DNA from: Eunapius fragilis
Lineage: Eukaryota > Porifera > Demospongiae > Spongillida > Spongillidae
DNA length: 64,000 bases
Direction of reading: 5' to 3'
Assembly (NCBI GenBank): GCA_963681505.1
Contig: OY811981.1
Coordinates: 3,436,675 to 3,500,674 of the forward strand
Shown: positions 11,901-23,590 of the stretch, in pieces
Numbering within the stretch: the first letter of the stretch is position 1
Layout: every line of letters begins with the position of its first letter
Program-made: the position numbers and the translations under genes
Notes under the pieces: generated by a model
Told to the model about the DNA's origin: nothing
Database searches by the model: none
The model's input: the letters and a program-made list of their open reading frames with translations, nothing else

Positions 11901-12043
11901 CCAATACCTACGAACAGGAGCAAGACCACCAACCACAGGAACCTCATAGAATTATTACATGGTCACAGACAGGGACAGTGGTCTGTCCCCCTGAACGATT
12001 TGGATGGAACTCAACCCTTGCAAGAAAGGGAGATGTGGCATAA
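8901..12043 (+). pseudogene. pol: Retrotransposon 1 pol (protease, RT, RNase H, integrase), broken
   Basis: Domains in order: aspartic protease with FKIDTGAEVTAISD (about 9018-9060); reverse transcriptase (9510-10043) with the catalytic QMDDVLVFG; RNase H (about 10230-10650) with LSADASSHGLGAVLL and ETDHKPLVPLL; integrase zinc region (about 10930-11060, HH then CSVPC); integrase core (11100-11480) with SDNGPQF and SNGLAERTV, giving the D, D, E triad; and a C-terminal tail. Frame changes near 9316, 9510 and 10020, a stop after RNase H (10663-10665) and a frame change near 11050 break it. The terminal TAA (12041-12043) lies inside the 3' LTR, so pol overlaps the LTR by about 10 bp. The integrase half is the best preserved piece (about 329 codons open). 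Confidence 0.9.
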
Positions 12044-12124
12044 CACATATTATTTGTGTTGTCATGGTTGTACTTGCGCATGCGCCTGATCATTATTAAT
12101 ATATATTTTATGAACACTGTTACA

Positions 12125-12353
12125 ACCTCCTCCCACTACTCCCTCACCTCCTCCCACTACTCCCTCACCTCCTCCCACTACTTCCTCACCTCCTCCCACT
12201 ACTCCCTCACCTCCTCCAACTCCCTCACCTCCTACCACTACTCCCTCATCTCCTCCCACTACTCCCTCACCCCTCCCACTACTCCCTCACCTTCTCCCAC
12301 AACTCCCTCACCTCCTCCCACTACTCCCTCACCTCCTCCCACTACTCTCTCAC
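12125..12353. repeat. 21-bp minisatellite, part 2 (between the two LTR elements)
   Basis: Same array as at 7581-8015, starting with the ACCTC target duplication of element 1 and ending with the CTCAC target duplication (12349-12353) of element 2. It contains shortened units lacking 1-3 bases. Confidence 0.95.
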
Positions 12354-14497
12354 TGTAATATATGACTGAAAAGGATGGAATTGTCCACAGAGTAATGCAT
12401 AGTGAGTGGGCCACCCCAATTGTACCAATTTTGAAACCAGATTAAAAGGTACGGATTTGTGGTGATTTCAAGGTCACAATTAACCCTGCCCTAGATGTGG
12501 ATACTGTAGGTATCCCTTTCCAAAACTTGAAGAACTGTTAGCAACAGTGTCTGGGGGAAAATGGTTTAGTAAATTGGACCTTATTTACAATTGGCGTTAG
12601 ATGAGAGTCCCAGAAACTTTGTACCCTTAGTACTCATCGAGAGTTGTACCAATACAGGCGTATGCCGTTTGGAATAGCATCTGCTCCAACCCTGTTTCAG
12701 AAAACAATGGATTCTGTACTGCAGGGGATCAAACATGTGGTGTGCTACATTGATGACATCCTAGTACAGGCAGTAATGAGAGTGAAACACTTAAGAAACC
12801 TGGAGCAAGTTTTCAATAGATTGAAAGAACATGGAATACGGTTGCGTAAGGATAAGTGTGTTTTTCTCTCCCACTCAGTGGATTTCTTAGGCCGATACAT
12901 CCATTGCCAAGTAAGGTAGAAGCCATGGTAAAGGCCCCTGCTCCTAGAAACATTACCGAATTGAAATCATTTCTAGGAATGGTAAACTATTGCGCCAAGT
13001 TCTTGCCAAATGTACCTGTTTCCTCTATATGCACTATTAAAGAAAGAACATGGTTGGAAATGAGACAAGGAGAGTCAGCATGCCTTTGTCCTAATAAAGA
13101 AAATGCTTAGTTCCACACAGGTTCTTAAACCTTATGACCCTAAACTACCACTACAACATGTATGTCTGGCAGCAGACACCTCAGCATATGGACTTGGAGC
13201 TGTCTTATCAGATGAGTGGCCTGATGGCAGTGAACGCCCCATAGCCTTGGCATCACGTACAGTACCTTGGCATCAGCAGAGCGTCACTATGCTCAACTTG
13301 AAAAAGAAGCATTGGCCTTAATATTTGGTATAAAGAAATTTCATCAATACCTATATGGGCGTAAGTTTACTCTTGTGACAGACCATAAACCTTTGACCAC
13401 CATACTAGGACCGAATAAGGGGATTCCAGGGGTAGCAGCATCCAGATTGCAACGTTGGGCTATGCTTTTGGCAGCATACATGTATACAGTATTGGTCTAC
13501 ACATGACAATGGAAATGCAGATGGGCTTTCACGTCTACCATTACAGGAGACGACCTGATGTGGAAGGTTTAGAGGCAAGTGTTTTCAGTGTAGAACAAAT
13601 TGAAGCACTCCCAGTTACTGCAGCTCACTTAAGGCAGGCAACACGTAGTGACCCAATATTAAGTAAGGTATTGCAGAATCTAAAGCAAGGTTACTGGCTT
13701 GATCAAAGAACTGAAGCTTTAAGCCCCTATGCCAATAAGCAGCATGAGTTGTCAATAGAGAATGACATCTTGTTATGGGGAATAAGGGTGGTGATACCTG
13801 CTAAACTTAGACAGGAGATATTGCAAGAGTTACATCATAACCATACCGGCATATCTAGAATGAAGTCATTAGCAAGGGGACATGTATGGTGGCCATCTAT
13901 AGATACATGTAAGGACATTGAGGATTGTGTGCATGGTTGTACTGCATGTCAAGAGGTAAAAACTACTGTACCTCTAGCTCCCCTACATCCTTGGGTTTGG
14001 CCAGGGAGAACATGGCAAAGAGTACATGTTGACTTGGCAGGACCAATAAATGGAAAGATGTTTATATTGTTAGTTGATGCCCATTCAAAGTGGCCTGAAG
14101 TGTTTGAGATGCCAAACACAACATCTCAGAAAACAATTGAAATTTTGTAACAGGTGGTTTCAGCATATGGATTGCAGACAATGGACCACAATTTGCGAAT
14201 TGTGATCCATTGTTAAGAATTTGCGGAGTTCATGGCTAAAAATGGAATAAAACATATCCGTAGTGCTCCATACCATCCTGCCACAAATGGCAAAGGTTTG
14301 TTCAAACATTTAAGCGAGCTATGAAGACAGGTACCACCAAAGTAAAGTAACACTGAATCAGTGATGAGGCAAACTGAAATAACAAGTACTGATCAGGATA
14401 TACAAGCTAGTAACCCAACTGCGAGTAATGAAAAAAGAGGAGTAAGAAGAAAGGAAGTGCAGTCCACTGAAGGAAAGGCTCCTCATGATCACCAGCC

Positions 14498-14535
<38 letters not shown>

Positions 14536-14725
14536 CTCCATCAACCACTCAACGTTACCCTGAGAGAACCCGCCGCCCCCCTGAGAGATTTTAAGGGGGA
14601 AGAAGTGTAATATATGACTCTATTATATGGACTATGCGCATGCGCAATGATGTATATATTTATATATATAAATGTATGCTTTGTTGTAATTGTAAGTCTG
14701 ATGGTTAAGTGATCCAATTATTACG
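12354..14725 (+). mobile_element. Ty3/gypsy LTR retrotransposon 2, internally deleted
   Basis: The 3' LTR is 14606-14725 (120 bp), starting TGTAATATATGACT and ending ATTACG, one base away from the expected ATTACA. At the left end only the first 14 bases of the LTR remain (12354-12367) and the sequence jumps directly into pol. A 5-bp duplication CTCAC flanks it (12349-12353, 14726-14730), so the deletion happened in the element rather than by loss of flanking DNA. A purine tract (GGGGGAAGAAG) precedes the 3' LTR. The LTR carries the palindrome TGCGCATGCGCA at 14635-14646. No gag, protease or primer-binding site remains. Confidence 0.9.
12368..14594 (+). pseudogene. pol: Retrotransposon 2 pol remnant
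   Basis: Starts inside the RT domain (KDGIVHRVMHSEWATPIVPI in spirit, with an early stop). The RT core at 12644-12919 has YRRMPFGIASAPTLFQ and the catalytic CYIDDILV. RNase H follows with AADTSAYGLGAVLSD (about 13165) and VTDHKPLTTILG (about 13375). The integrase zinc region (about 13820-13960) has LHHNHTGISRM and HGCTACQ, then the start of the core (VHVDLAGPINGKMF). Past 14150 the core is broken by stops and frame changes, though APYHPATNG is still readable near 14270. An open tail (14361-14594) has an ACA-repeat threonine run and RYPERTRRPPERF just before the purine tract. Many frameshifts; non-functional. Confidence 0.85.
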
Positions 14726-16921
14726 CTCACCTCCTCCCACTACTCCCTCACCTCCTCCCACTACTCCCTCACCTCCTCCCACTACTCCCTCACCTCCTCC
14801 CACTACTCCCTCACCTCCTCCCATTACTCCTTCACCTCCTCCCACTACTCCCTCACCTCCTCCCATTACTCCCTCGCCACCTCCCACTACTCCCTCACCT
14901 CCTCCCATTACTCCTTCACCTCCTCCCACTACTCCCTCACCTCCTCCCATTACTCCCTCACCTCCTCCCACTACTCCCTCACCTCCTCCCACTACTCCCT
15001 CACCTTCTCCCACCACTCCATCACCTCCTCCCACTACTCCCTCACCTCCTCCCACAACTCCCTCGCCACCTCCCACTACTCCCTCACATCCTCCCACTAC
15101 TCCCTCACCTCCTCCCACTACTCCCTCACCCCTCCCACTACTCCCTCACCTCCTCCCACTACTCCCTCACCTCCTCCCATTACTCCTTCACCTCCTCCCA
15201 CTACTCCCTCACCATCTCCCACCACTCCATCACCTCCTCCCACTACTCCCTCACCTCCTCCCACTACTCCTTCACCTCCTCCCACTACTCCCTCACATCC
15301 TCCCACTACTCCTTCACCTCCTTCCACTACTCCTCACCTCCTCCCACTACTCCCTCACCTCCTTCCACTACTCCCTCACCTCCTTCCACTACTCCCTCGC
15401 CTCCTCCCACTACTCCCTCACCTCCTCCCACTACTCCTTCACCTCCTCCCACTACTCCCTCACCTCTTCCCACTACTCCCTCACCTTCTCCCACCACTCC
15501 ATCACCTCCTCCCACTACTCCCTCACCTCCCACAACTCCCTCACCTCCTCCCACTACTCCCTCACATCCTCCCACTACTCCCTCACCTCCTCCCACTACT
15601 CCCTCACTTCCTCCCACTACTCCCTCACCTCCTTCCACTACTCCCTCACCTCCTCCCACTACTCCCTCACCTCCTTCCACTACTCCCTCACCTCCTCCCA
15701 CTACTCCCTCACCTCCTCCCACTACTCCCTCACCTCCTCCCACTACTCCCTCACCTCCTCCCACTACTCCTTCACCTCCTCCCACTACTCCCTCACCTCC
15801 TCCAACTCCTTCACCTCCTCCCACTACTCCCTCAATCCTCCCACTACTCCCTCACCTCCTCCCACTACTCCCTCACCTCCTCCCACAACTCCCTCGCCAC
15901 CTCCCACTACTCCCTCACATCCTCCCACTACTCCCTCACCTCCTCCCACTACTCCCTCACCCCTCCCACTACTCCCTCACCTCCTCCCACTACTCCCTCA
16001 CCTCCTCCCACTACTCCTTCACCTCCTCCCACTACTCCTCACCTCCTCCCACTACTCCCTCACCTCCTTCCACTACTCCCTCACCTCCTCCCACTACTCC
16101 CTCACCTCCTCCCACTACTCCCTCACTTCCTCCCACTACTCCTTCACCTCCTTCCACTACTCCTCACCTCCTCCCACTACTCCCTCACCACCTCCCACTA
16201 CTCCCTCACATCCTCCCACTACTCCCTCACCTCCTCCCACTACTCCCTCACCCCTCCCACTACTCCCTCACCTCCTCCCACTACTCCCTCACCTCCTCCC
16301 ACTACTCCTTCACCTCCTCCCACTACTCCTTCACCTCCTCCCACCACTCCTTCACCTCCTTCCACTACTCCTCACCTCCTCCCACTACTCCCTCACCTCC
16401 TTCCACTACTCCCTCACCTCCTCCCACTACTCCCTCACCTCCTCCCACTACTCCCTCACTTCCTCCCACTACTCCTTCACCTCCTTCCACTACTCCTCAC
16501 CTCCTCCCACTACTCCCTCACCTCCTTCCACTACTCCCTCACATCCTCCCACTACTCCCTCACCTCCTCCCACTACTCCCTCACCTCCTCCCACTACTCC
16601 CTCACTTCCTCTCACTACTCCTTCACCTCCTTCCACTACTCCCTCACCTCTTCCCACTACTCCCTCACCTCCTCCCACTACTCCCTCCTCCTCCCACTAC
16701 TCCCTCACCTCCTCCCACTACTCCCTCACCTCCTCCCACTACTCCCTCACCTCCTCCCACTACTCCCTCACCTCTTCCCACTACTCCCTCACCTTCTCCC
16801 ACCACTCCCTCACCTCCTCCCACTACTCCCTCACCTCCCACAACTCCCTCACCTCCTCCACTACTCCCACTACTCCCTCACCTCCTCCTAAAACTCCCTT
16901 ACCTCCTCCCACTATACCTTA
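14726..16921. repeat. 21-bp minisatellite, part 3 (about 2.2 kb)
   Basis: The main block of the intronic array, about 100 units of the CCTCCCACTACTCCCTC type with higher-order repeats of several units (for example blocks containing CATCCTCCCACTACTCC recur). It ends at ACTATACCTTAGC, identical to the end of the copy-B array. The 737-codon plus-strand frame across it is an artefact of the 3n period. Confidence 0.95.
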
Positions 16922-17191
16922 GCTTACCACCCCCTCAAGCAGACATCACCCCACCTCATACCCTTACCCTAACAACACCCACAACTAAGGATTTGCATGT
17001 TCAAACACACGCGCCATGATAAAATGTGTCCGCTCATTTTGTATCTCTTATCAAAATGCCAGCATTCCTGTGCCCTCCCACATCCACATATGTACATATC
17101 TGAGTAAACTTAACTTCACATATGGTACTGTTTTGTGTACTTACCCTTGAACCCACAACCCCTGCATCCCTCCTTAGCCACAACCCCTCAC

Positions 17192-17976
17192 CTCAAGATG
17201 TTCGCACTCTTGTACCCTCCCTTGATGTTGTAGTCTCCAATGGATCGGGTGTTCTCATGTGGACCAAGACGTCCAGATCTCTTCAGTACCTCTGGGTCCA
17301 GTCCTAGCCTTTCCAACCTCTTTAGTTCATCTTCATTCTTGACATCATGGTCAGTGCTCAGCTGTCGTGTCTCCAGTGTTCCAGTGGGCCCCCAATAGAC
17401 AACCACAGCTCTAGAGTCCCCAACGTTGGCCACACAGAGGCTGTTCCCACAGATCCCAGCCACTACAGCAGTACACCCTCCTGATAATAGGGGCTCCAGC
17501 TTCTCAAGTCTGGCCACTGCATCAGGAAACCGCTGGTATGCCTCGTAGGACTTCATACCCTGGAGGACACAACAGCAAACCCTCGTTAGCAATGGGCACA
17601 CCGCCAATTAGCGCTTAACCGGCTTTGCAAGCTTACGTACACGTGGTATACGTGCTTGCAGACTATCCTTCTCGCTGATGTGTGCCTGTATGCTCCTAAA
17701 AAATGTGCTCTCGACGGAATCGAAGCACTGGCTCAACGTCGCGTTGATTCCATCTTTGTTACACCCATTCAGCACGACTATTAGTCTAAGGAACTCGCGA
17801 TGTGCACAGTCGACTGCTATAGGCCCATCATGTCCATCGAACACGGCAAACGCGGCAAACTTTCCTTCGTGTGTAGAGAAGCACCGATCTTCGTTTTCGT
17901 GGTCTGGTCTGGCATGCCCACCGCGCTCGTAGCGGGCATTTCCAAGAGTGGCTTCGCTGGAACAAATTCTTTCCAT
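17192..17976 (-). CDS. TAB1: TAB1-like PP2C protein, exons 1-2, copy A
   Basis: Exon 1 runs from the ATG at 17976 to 17641 (112 codons, donor CCACGT|GTACGT). Exon 2 runs 17559-17192 (acceptor CTCCAG|GGTATG, donor TTGAG|GTGAGG, phase 2, which fits exon 3 at 7197). The 358-residue product matches TAB1, the TAK1 kinase-binding protein, over its PP2C-like domain: ...VESTFFRSIQAHISEKDSLQ..., LSGGCTAVVAG, NEDELKRLERLGLD and TRSIGDYNIKGGYKS keep TAB1-specific spacing. Unlike vertebrate TAB1, a pseudophosphatase, this protein keeps E29-D30 (NEDR), D47-G48-H49 (VFDGHDG) and GDSR (159-162), all typical of active PP2C; only the SDG motif has changed (SNG, residues 264-266). TAB1 activates TAK1 upstream of NF-kB and p38 in other animals. 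Activity here is open. Confidence 0.88.
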
Positions 17977-18094
17977 TTAACATGTAGGGGGAATTCCTCC
18001 ACCCAATCGATCTATTATGACATCAGCGGGGCTTCTCCAACTGATATAATTCGCGATTATTAAAGTTTGTTACGCTCACTTAACTCGCATAATT

Positions 18095-18690
18095 ATTATT
18101 CAACTTATCTCAAGATTATATACTGATACATATATTATTAGATACACTAAAATAAGTCCTATAACAGTCAAGTTAACCTAGAAAGGATAGCTCTACAGTT
18201 CGCCCTTACTAATGACAACCCTAGGCGGCTGTACAGGCTAAAAATGGTCTTGGACTTTAGTTCATTATTCCTGATAGAGACGACCTGCAAGCTTTGATAA
18301 TGCTGCCACTGCTTCAGCCCCCCAACACCCGTAGGTCTCAACAACAAGTGGGATACAAGCCCACCCCAATTCATCACACTTTTTTGTCGCTGCTGTTGTG
18401 TTTTTCTGTTCTCAGCCGAACCAGCCGTCACACTCGCTTCTAGCAGAATACTTGATTGTAGCGTAGACGTGACGGACAAGTCAAAGGCAGCCGGCTTGCC
18501 AAGGTCTCAGTTAGGAACAAGAACATCTGCTGGGCGGGATTGAGAATCGGATTCCGCCCCACAACCCATTTCCAGACGTGGACCCAAGCAAGCACGTTGG
18601 CAGAAGTCATAAAACACATCCCTGAGCTTATTGTGTCGCGAAACCACATCCCCTCCATGTTTGCAAGTGAGGGAGTGATAATTATGTAAT
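18095..18690 (-). mobile_element. LINE-like C-terminal fragment (zinc knuckle and restriction-like endonuclease type), absent from copy B
   Basis: On the minus strand, two frames carry HSLTCKHGGDVVSRHNKLRD and, after a break, RPADVLVPN, then LLEASVTAGSAENRK and LSLVRANCRAILSRL. The order C/H knuckle, RHN, RPADVL...D is that of the C-terminal zinc and endonuclease region of LINEs with a restriction-like endonuclease; I infer the class from pattern, not from a search. A better-preserved relative lies at 61845-62306. Copy B joins the flanking sequence without this block (near 40735-40790), so it is an insertion in A or a deletion in B. Confidence 0.55.
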
Positions 18691-19085
18691 GATACTGGAC
18701 GTCTAGGTGTATGTACAACAGGACACGCTCTCATAATATAAGGTAGGTACTTTACAATTTTTTTTCGCACCGTACCAACCAATCATTAATACAATAAATT
18801 GTGATCATTGGTCTTTCAAAAAACTTTCACGACAATCTGATTTGCAATATTGCACTAGTAGACAGGCCAGTGAGATCAAAATGCACATTATAGCACAGCA
18901 TTAGTTTCACGCGTACGCACTTCTTGTTATTTGCACTCTTCGTCCGATGTGTTATGCTGCTTTTGCTGTACCTTCTTGAGCATGAGGTGTAGGTACATGT
19001 ATTTATCATAGGCGGTGCACAAGCTTTAATTAAAAACGTCTATCAGAATACATCAGCGTTTACAGTTTTCTGTCACAACAAGTGA
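18691..19085. other. Intergenic between TAB1-like gene and tRNA, copy A
   Basis: Matches 40780-41643 of copy B except that B has about 500 bp of extra sequence here, including a (CA)n tract. No gene seen. Confidence 0.6.
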
Positions 19086-19157
19086 TCCCATGTGGTCTAG
19101 TGGTTAGGATTCAGCCCTCTCACGGCTGTGGCCGGGGTTCGATTCCCCGCATGGGAA
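19086..19157 (+). tRNA. tRNA-Glu (CTC), copy A
   Basis: Seventy-two bases fold as a cloverleaf. The acceptor TCCCATG pairs with CATGGGA, with discriminator A. The D-arm contains the A box TGGTCTAGTGG. The anticodon stem CAGCC/GGCTG closes loop CTCTCAC with anticodon CTC at 19119-19121. The T-arm GGGGTTCGATTCCCC is a perfect B box. A T-run downstream (from about 19168) can serve as the Pol III terminator. It closely resembles the standard eukaryotic tRNA-Glu, so it is likely functional. Confidence 0.96.
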
Positions 19158-21144
<1,987 letters not shown>

Positions 21145-21412
21145 CAAGCGAAGGTCAAGCTGAAGGTCAAGCTGAAGGTCAAGCTGAAGGTCTAGCTGAA
21201 GGTCTAGCTGAAGGTCAAGCAAAGGTCAAGCTGAAGGTCAAGCTGAAGGTCAAGCAAAGGTCAAGCTGAAGGTCAAGCTGAAGGTCAAGCTGAGGGTCAA
21301 GCTGAAGGTCTAGCTGAAGGTCAAGCTGAAGGTCAAGCTGAGGGTCAAGCTGAAGATCAAGCTGAAGGTCAAGCAAAGGTCAAGCTGAAGGTCAAGCTGA
21401 AGGTTGAGAAAG
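21145..21412. repeat. 12-bp tandem array containing AAGGTCA
   Basis: About 22 units of GAAGGTCAAGCT, with variants GTCTAGCT and an 11-bp form CAAAGGTCAAG. The 11-bp units break any reading frame, so an EGQA-repeat protein is unlikely. Each unit contains AGGTCA, the half-site bound by nuclear receptors. The array lies in a block absent from copy B. Confidence 0.9.
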
Positions 21413-22215
21413 GTAATAATAAACGATTTTGAGGATTCATTATGAACATGTGCAACACAAAAAGTGCCTTGTGTATTGCACCCAGATTAAGCATTATTAA
21501 GCATTATTAAGCACAATAATCCACATGGCCCAGATTACTATGAAGAGGAAGGTTCAGGTAAGGGCAGTACATTTGTAAGCTTAACTAACTTTCTTTACCT
21601 TAATTCGTTTAGTTTCTGTATCTGATTCAGTGCTGATATACCCTCACCTGGAGCAAAGACGTTTTTTTTTTTTTTTTTAAAGGCAGCAGCTATATTCCTT
21701 TCTACTGTGTCTTCGCTTGAATAAGTGACAGGAGGGCTGTGATGATGAGTGATTGCCCAGCCGCTACATCGTACCCACCACAAGGGTTGTTATTATCTGT
21801 GGATTATGGATTGAACTTATCTTTCCTTCAACATGGGGGGAGGGGGGGGGGGGGGGGGATGCCAGGGATGGGTAATAGCATATCCCCCAAGGCTTACTTT
21901 AAAAATAAAACATGATTTGTTTTAAGAGACTAACAAATTGCGTACAGTTACAAATAGCAACTAAAGGAGGATCTTTTTAAAAAAATTTTAAATGCCACGC
22001 CCCCAACCTTTTGGCCCTTCATAACCGTAGCCCCTATCTTACCATTTCCTTTCCCTCGTCCTCGGCTCTTGTGCACTAGCTTCTCCTACACATCCTTGCC
22101 TCCATGACATATTCACTTTGCTTATATACATGCAAGCACCCTCCCTCCGTTCTATTAAGTCCCATGTATCTCCCTTCCCTTATAGTGTAACATTTTACCA
22201 TACTGTCTTTGGGAC
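21413..22215. other. Intergenic, copy A only
   Basis: Includes short repeats (AAGCATTATT), a G-run near 21840 and a T-run near 21661. No gene seen; the block is absent from copy B. Confidence 0.6.
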
Positions 22216-22629
22216 CAGCCCCGGATCCAGCATAGGCTCGGGGGGGGCGGCCGCCCCCCCCATTCATACGAAATGCCGCCCTCTGGGACCAATTGCCGCC
22301 CCCCCCCGCTCCATTCCCCACGCACTATCACGCGCGCGCGCACAAACCAAGATATAAATCATCGTACGGCAAGCGCCCCCCCCCCCCCCCCCACTTTTCG
22401 TATCGGACCTGAAGCAGACTGCACCCCCCCCCCGCTTTTCATATCGGGCCTAAAACGGACAGCACCCCCCCCCCCCCCCCCCCCCCGCTTTTGGATCGGG
22501 CCTAAAACGGACAGCACCCCCCCCCCCGCTTTTCGTATCCGCCCCTGGCTTCGCATGTATTCATTGTCAATGTGCCGCCCCTCCAGTAAAACCGCCCCCC
22601 CCCTTAGCCAAATCCTGGATCCGGGGCTG
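22216..22629. mobile_element. hAT-like MITE with G/C-run internal repeats
   Basis: Left end CAGCCCCGGATCCAG, right end CTGGATCCGGGGCTG: a perfect 15-bp terminal inverted repeat. Flanks TTTGGGAC (22208-22215) and CTTGGGAC (22630-22637) match at 7 of 8, an 8-bp target duplication as made by hAT elements. The interior has about four units of roughly 40 bp of the type CGCTTTTCGTATCGG followed by a C-run of 9-22 bases. No coding capacity. Confidence 0.85.
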
Positions 22630-22637
22630 CTTGGGAC

Positions 22638-23031
22638 TGAATGCACTGTGTACAGTAACCATATCAACACTGTTTCAATGCATTCACTGGGTGCAGCACA
22701 GGACAATGGTGGAAAACAACAGTTCTGCATACACTAATTCAAGGGTCATGTCCCTGTTTATTTGACCTCTTCACAATTCAATTCACATATGTGCATGCAT
22801 TCTGCCTTTTTTCCTTTCACATATGCACTTCCACTATCCTTAATCTCGTTCCCAGACCACACTCGCAGCTGCGGATGGATTACATCACCGCTACGCTAGA
22901 AGTGGTCTGGGAAACTGGCTAACAAAATTGGTGGGCCATTTCTAACCGTACAATCAGAATGCAGGTGCTCCGTGACGTCACGATAATTAGGTAATGGTAT
23001 TTGAATTATTTATTGAGCTGTTAATAGTACG
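22638..23031. other. Upstream region of the RecQ exon
   Basis: No gene. About 22850-22960 contains an imperfect inverted repeat (TCGTTCCCAGACCAC ... GTGGTCTGGGAA), which may be another short foldback element. Confidence 0.5.
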
Positions 23032-23279
23032 ATGGCTGTGTCAAACCTGGAGCTCGACAATGCGATAATTCAGGCTTCTCAACAGCTGGGTTATGCGACG
23101 ATTCGTCCAGACCGGAACAGAGCTATTAAAAGCTTCATGGAAGGGCGTGATGTTTGTATTAGCTTGCCGACGGGGAGTGGAAAGTCGTTATGCTTCTTTG
23201 TGCTACCCTACGCGTTCAATTACCTCTACAAACGCGTTGGCAGTGTCGTGGTTGTCGTTTCACCCTTGATTGCATTAAT
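23032..23279 (+). pseudogene. RecQ-type DNA helicase, first exon only, copy A
   Basis: ATG at 23032; the exon ends TTAAT|GTAAGT (phase 2). The peptide (about 83 residues) has GYATIRPDRNRAIKSFMEGR, the Walker A motif SLPTGSGKSLCFF and motif Ia VVVVSPLIALM, the start of a RecQ-family superfamily-2 ATPase domain. An active enzyme needs several hundred more residues (DEAH box, motifs III-VI), and no such exon lies downstream before the receptor gene, so this is a fragment. Copy B (42482-42690) has the same piece without the start codon. It may be the relic of a multicopy RecQ-like family carried by mobile DNA. Confidence 0.75.
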
Positions 23280-23299
23280 GTAAGTATTGGGCTATTCCA

Positions 23300-23590
23300 T
23301 TTAATGCACAGACGATTCCATTTAATGCGCAGATGGAGGGAGATCTTTGATTTCAGGTCCTTTCTAATGCTATCCAATTTATCTTGCAGTGCCAAGTACT
23401 TCTTGATCGAGTCGAAGCACCTTGGACACAAGTACCCTGATTCATACTCTCTCCGAGATTCCTTTTTTTTAGTTGTCTCGATCGCTAAACCCATTAAAAC
23501 CGCTCTGCAGCGTTGCGATGTTGTACTAGCAAGCTGCCTCCTATTCCTGCTTTCTAAAACCGCAGCGTCACACAACTTGCATCTAATCAT
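23300..23590 (-). CDS. Possible N-terminal exon with a zf-AD-like cysteine pattern
   Basis: The minus strand from an ATG at 23588-23590 reads MIRCKLCDAAV..., then ESRNRRQLASTTSQRCRAVL and YLCPRCFDSIKKYLALQDKL. The two CxxC pairs about 55 residues apart, with ES.RR and CF..I.KY between and after, resemble the zf-AD/ZAD N-terminal module of zinc-finger and transposase-like proteins. The frame runs on to 23216, so it overlaps the RecQ exon on the opposite strand; the true 3' boundary is unknown. The block is missing in copy B. Could be a fragment. Confidence 0.45.

Larger units (their letters stand above)
8016..12124 (+). mobile_element. Ty3/gypsy LTR retrotransposon 1, full length but decayed
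   Basis: The 5' LTR is 8016-8096 (81 bp) and the 3' LTR 12034-12124 (91 bp). Both start TGTGGCATAAC and end ACTGTTACA; they differ by three substitutions and a 10-bp indel. A 5-bp target duplication ACCTC flanks the element (8011-8015, 12125-12129). A primer-binding site TGGTGGCAGCGGT (8097-8109) directly follows the 5' LTR and matches the CCA-bearing 3' end of a tRNA-Leu (AAG type) as I remember it. A purine tract (AAGAAAGGGAGA, 12022-12033) precedes the 3' LTR. The order gag, protease, RT, RNase H, integrase defines Ty3/gypsy. It is inserted in the minisatellite and absent from copy B. Confidence 0.95.

Noticed and set aside
14709..16922. 737-codon open frame of Pro/Thr/Ser repeats and the antisense Gly/Glu/Val frames
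   Set aside because: The 21-bp unit has no stop codons and a period divisible by three, so frames stay open. It lies in an intron and varies freely between copies.
21145..21412. EGQA-repeat protein
   Set aside because: Several 11-bp units shift the frame and there is no start, splice or stop context.
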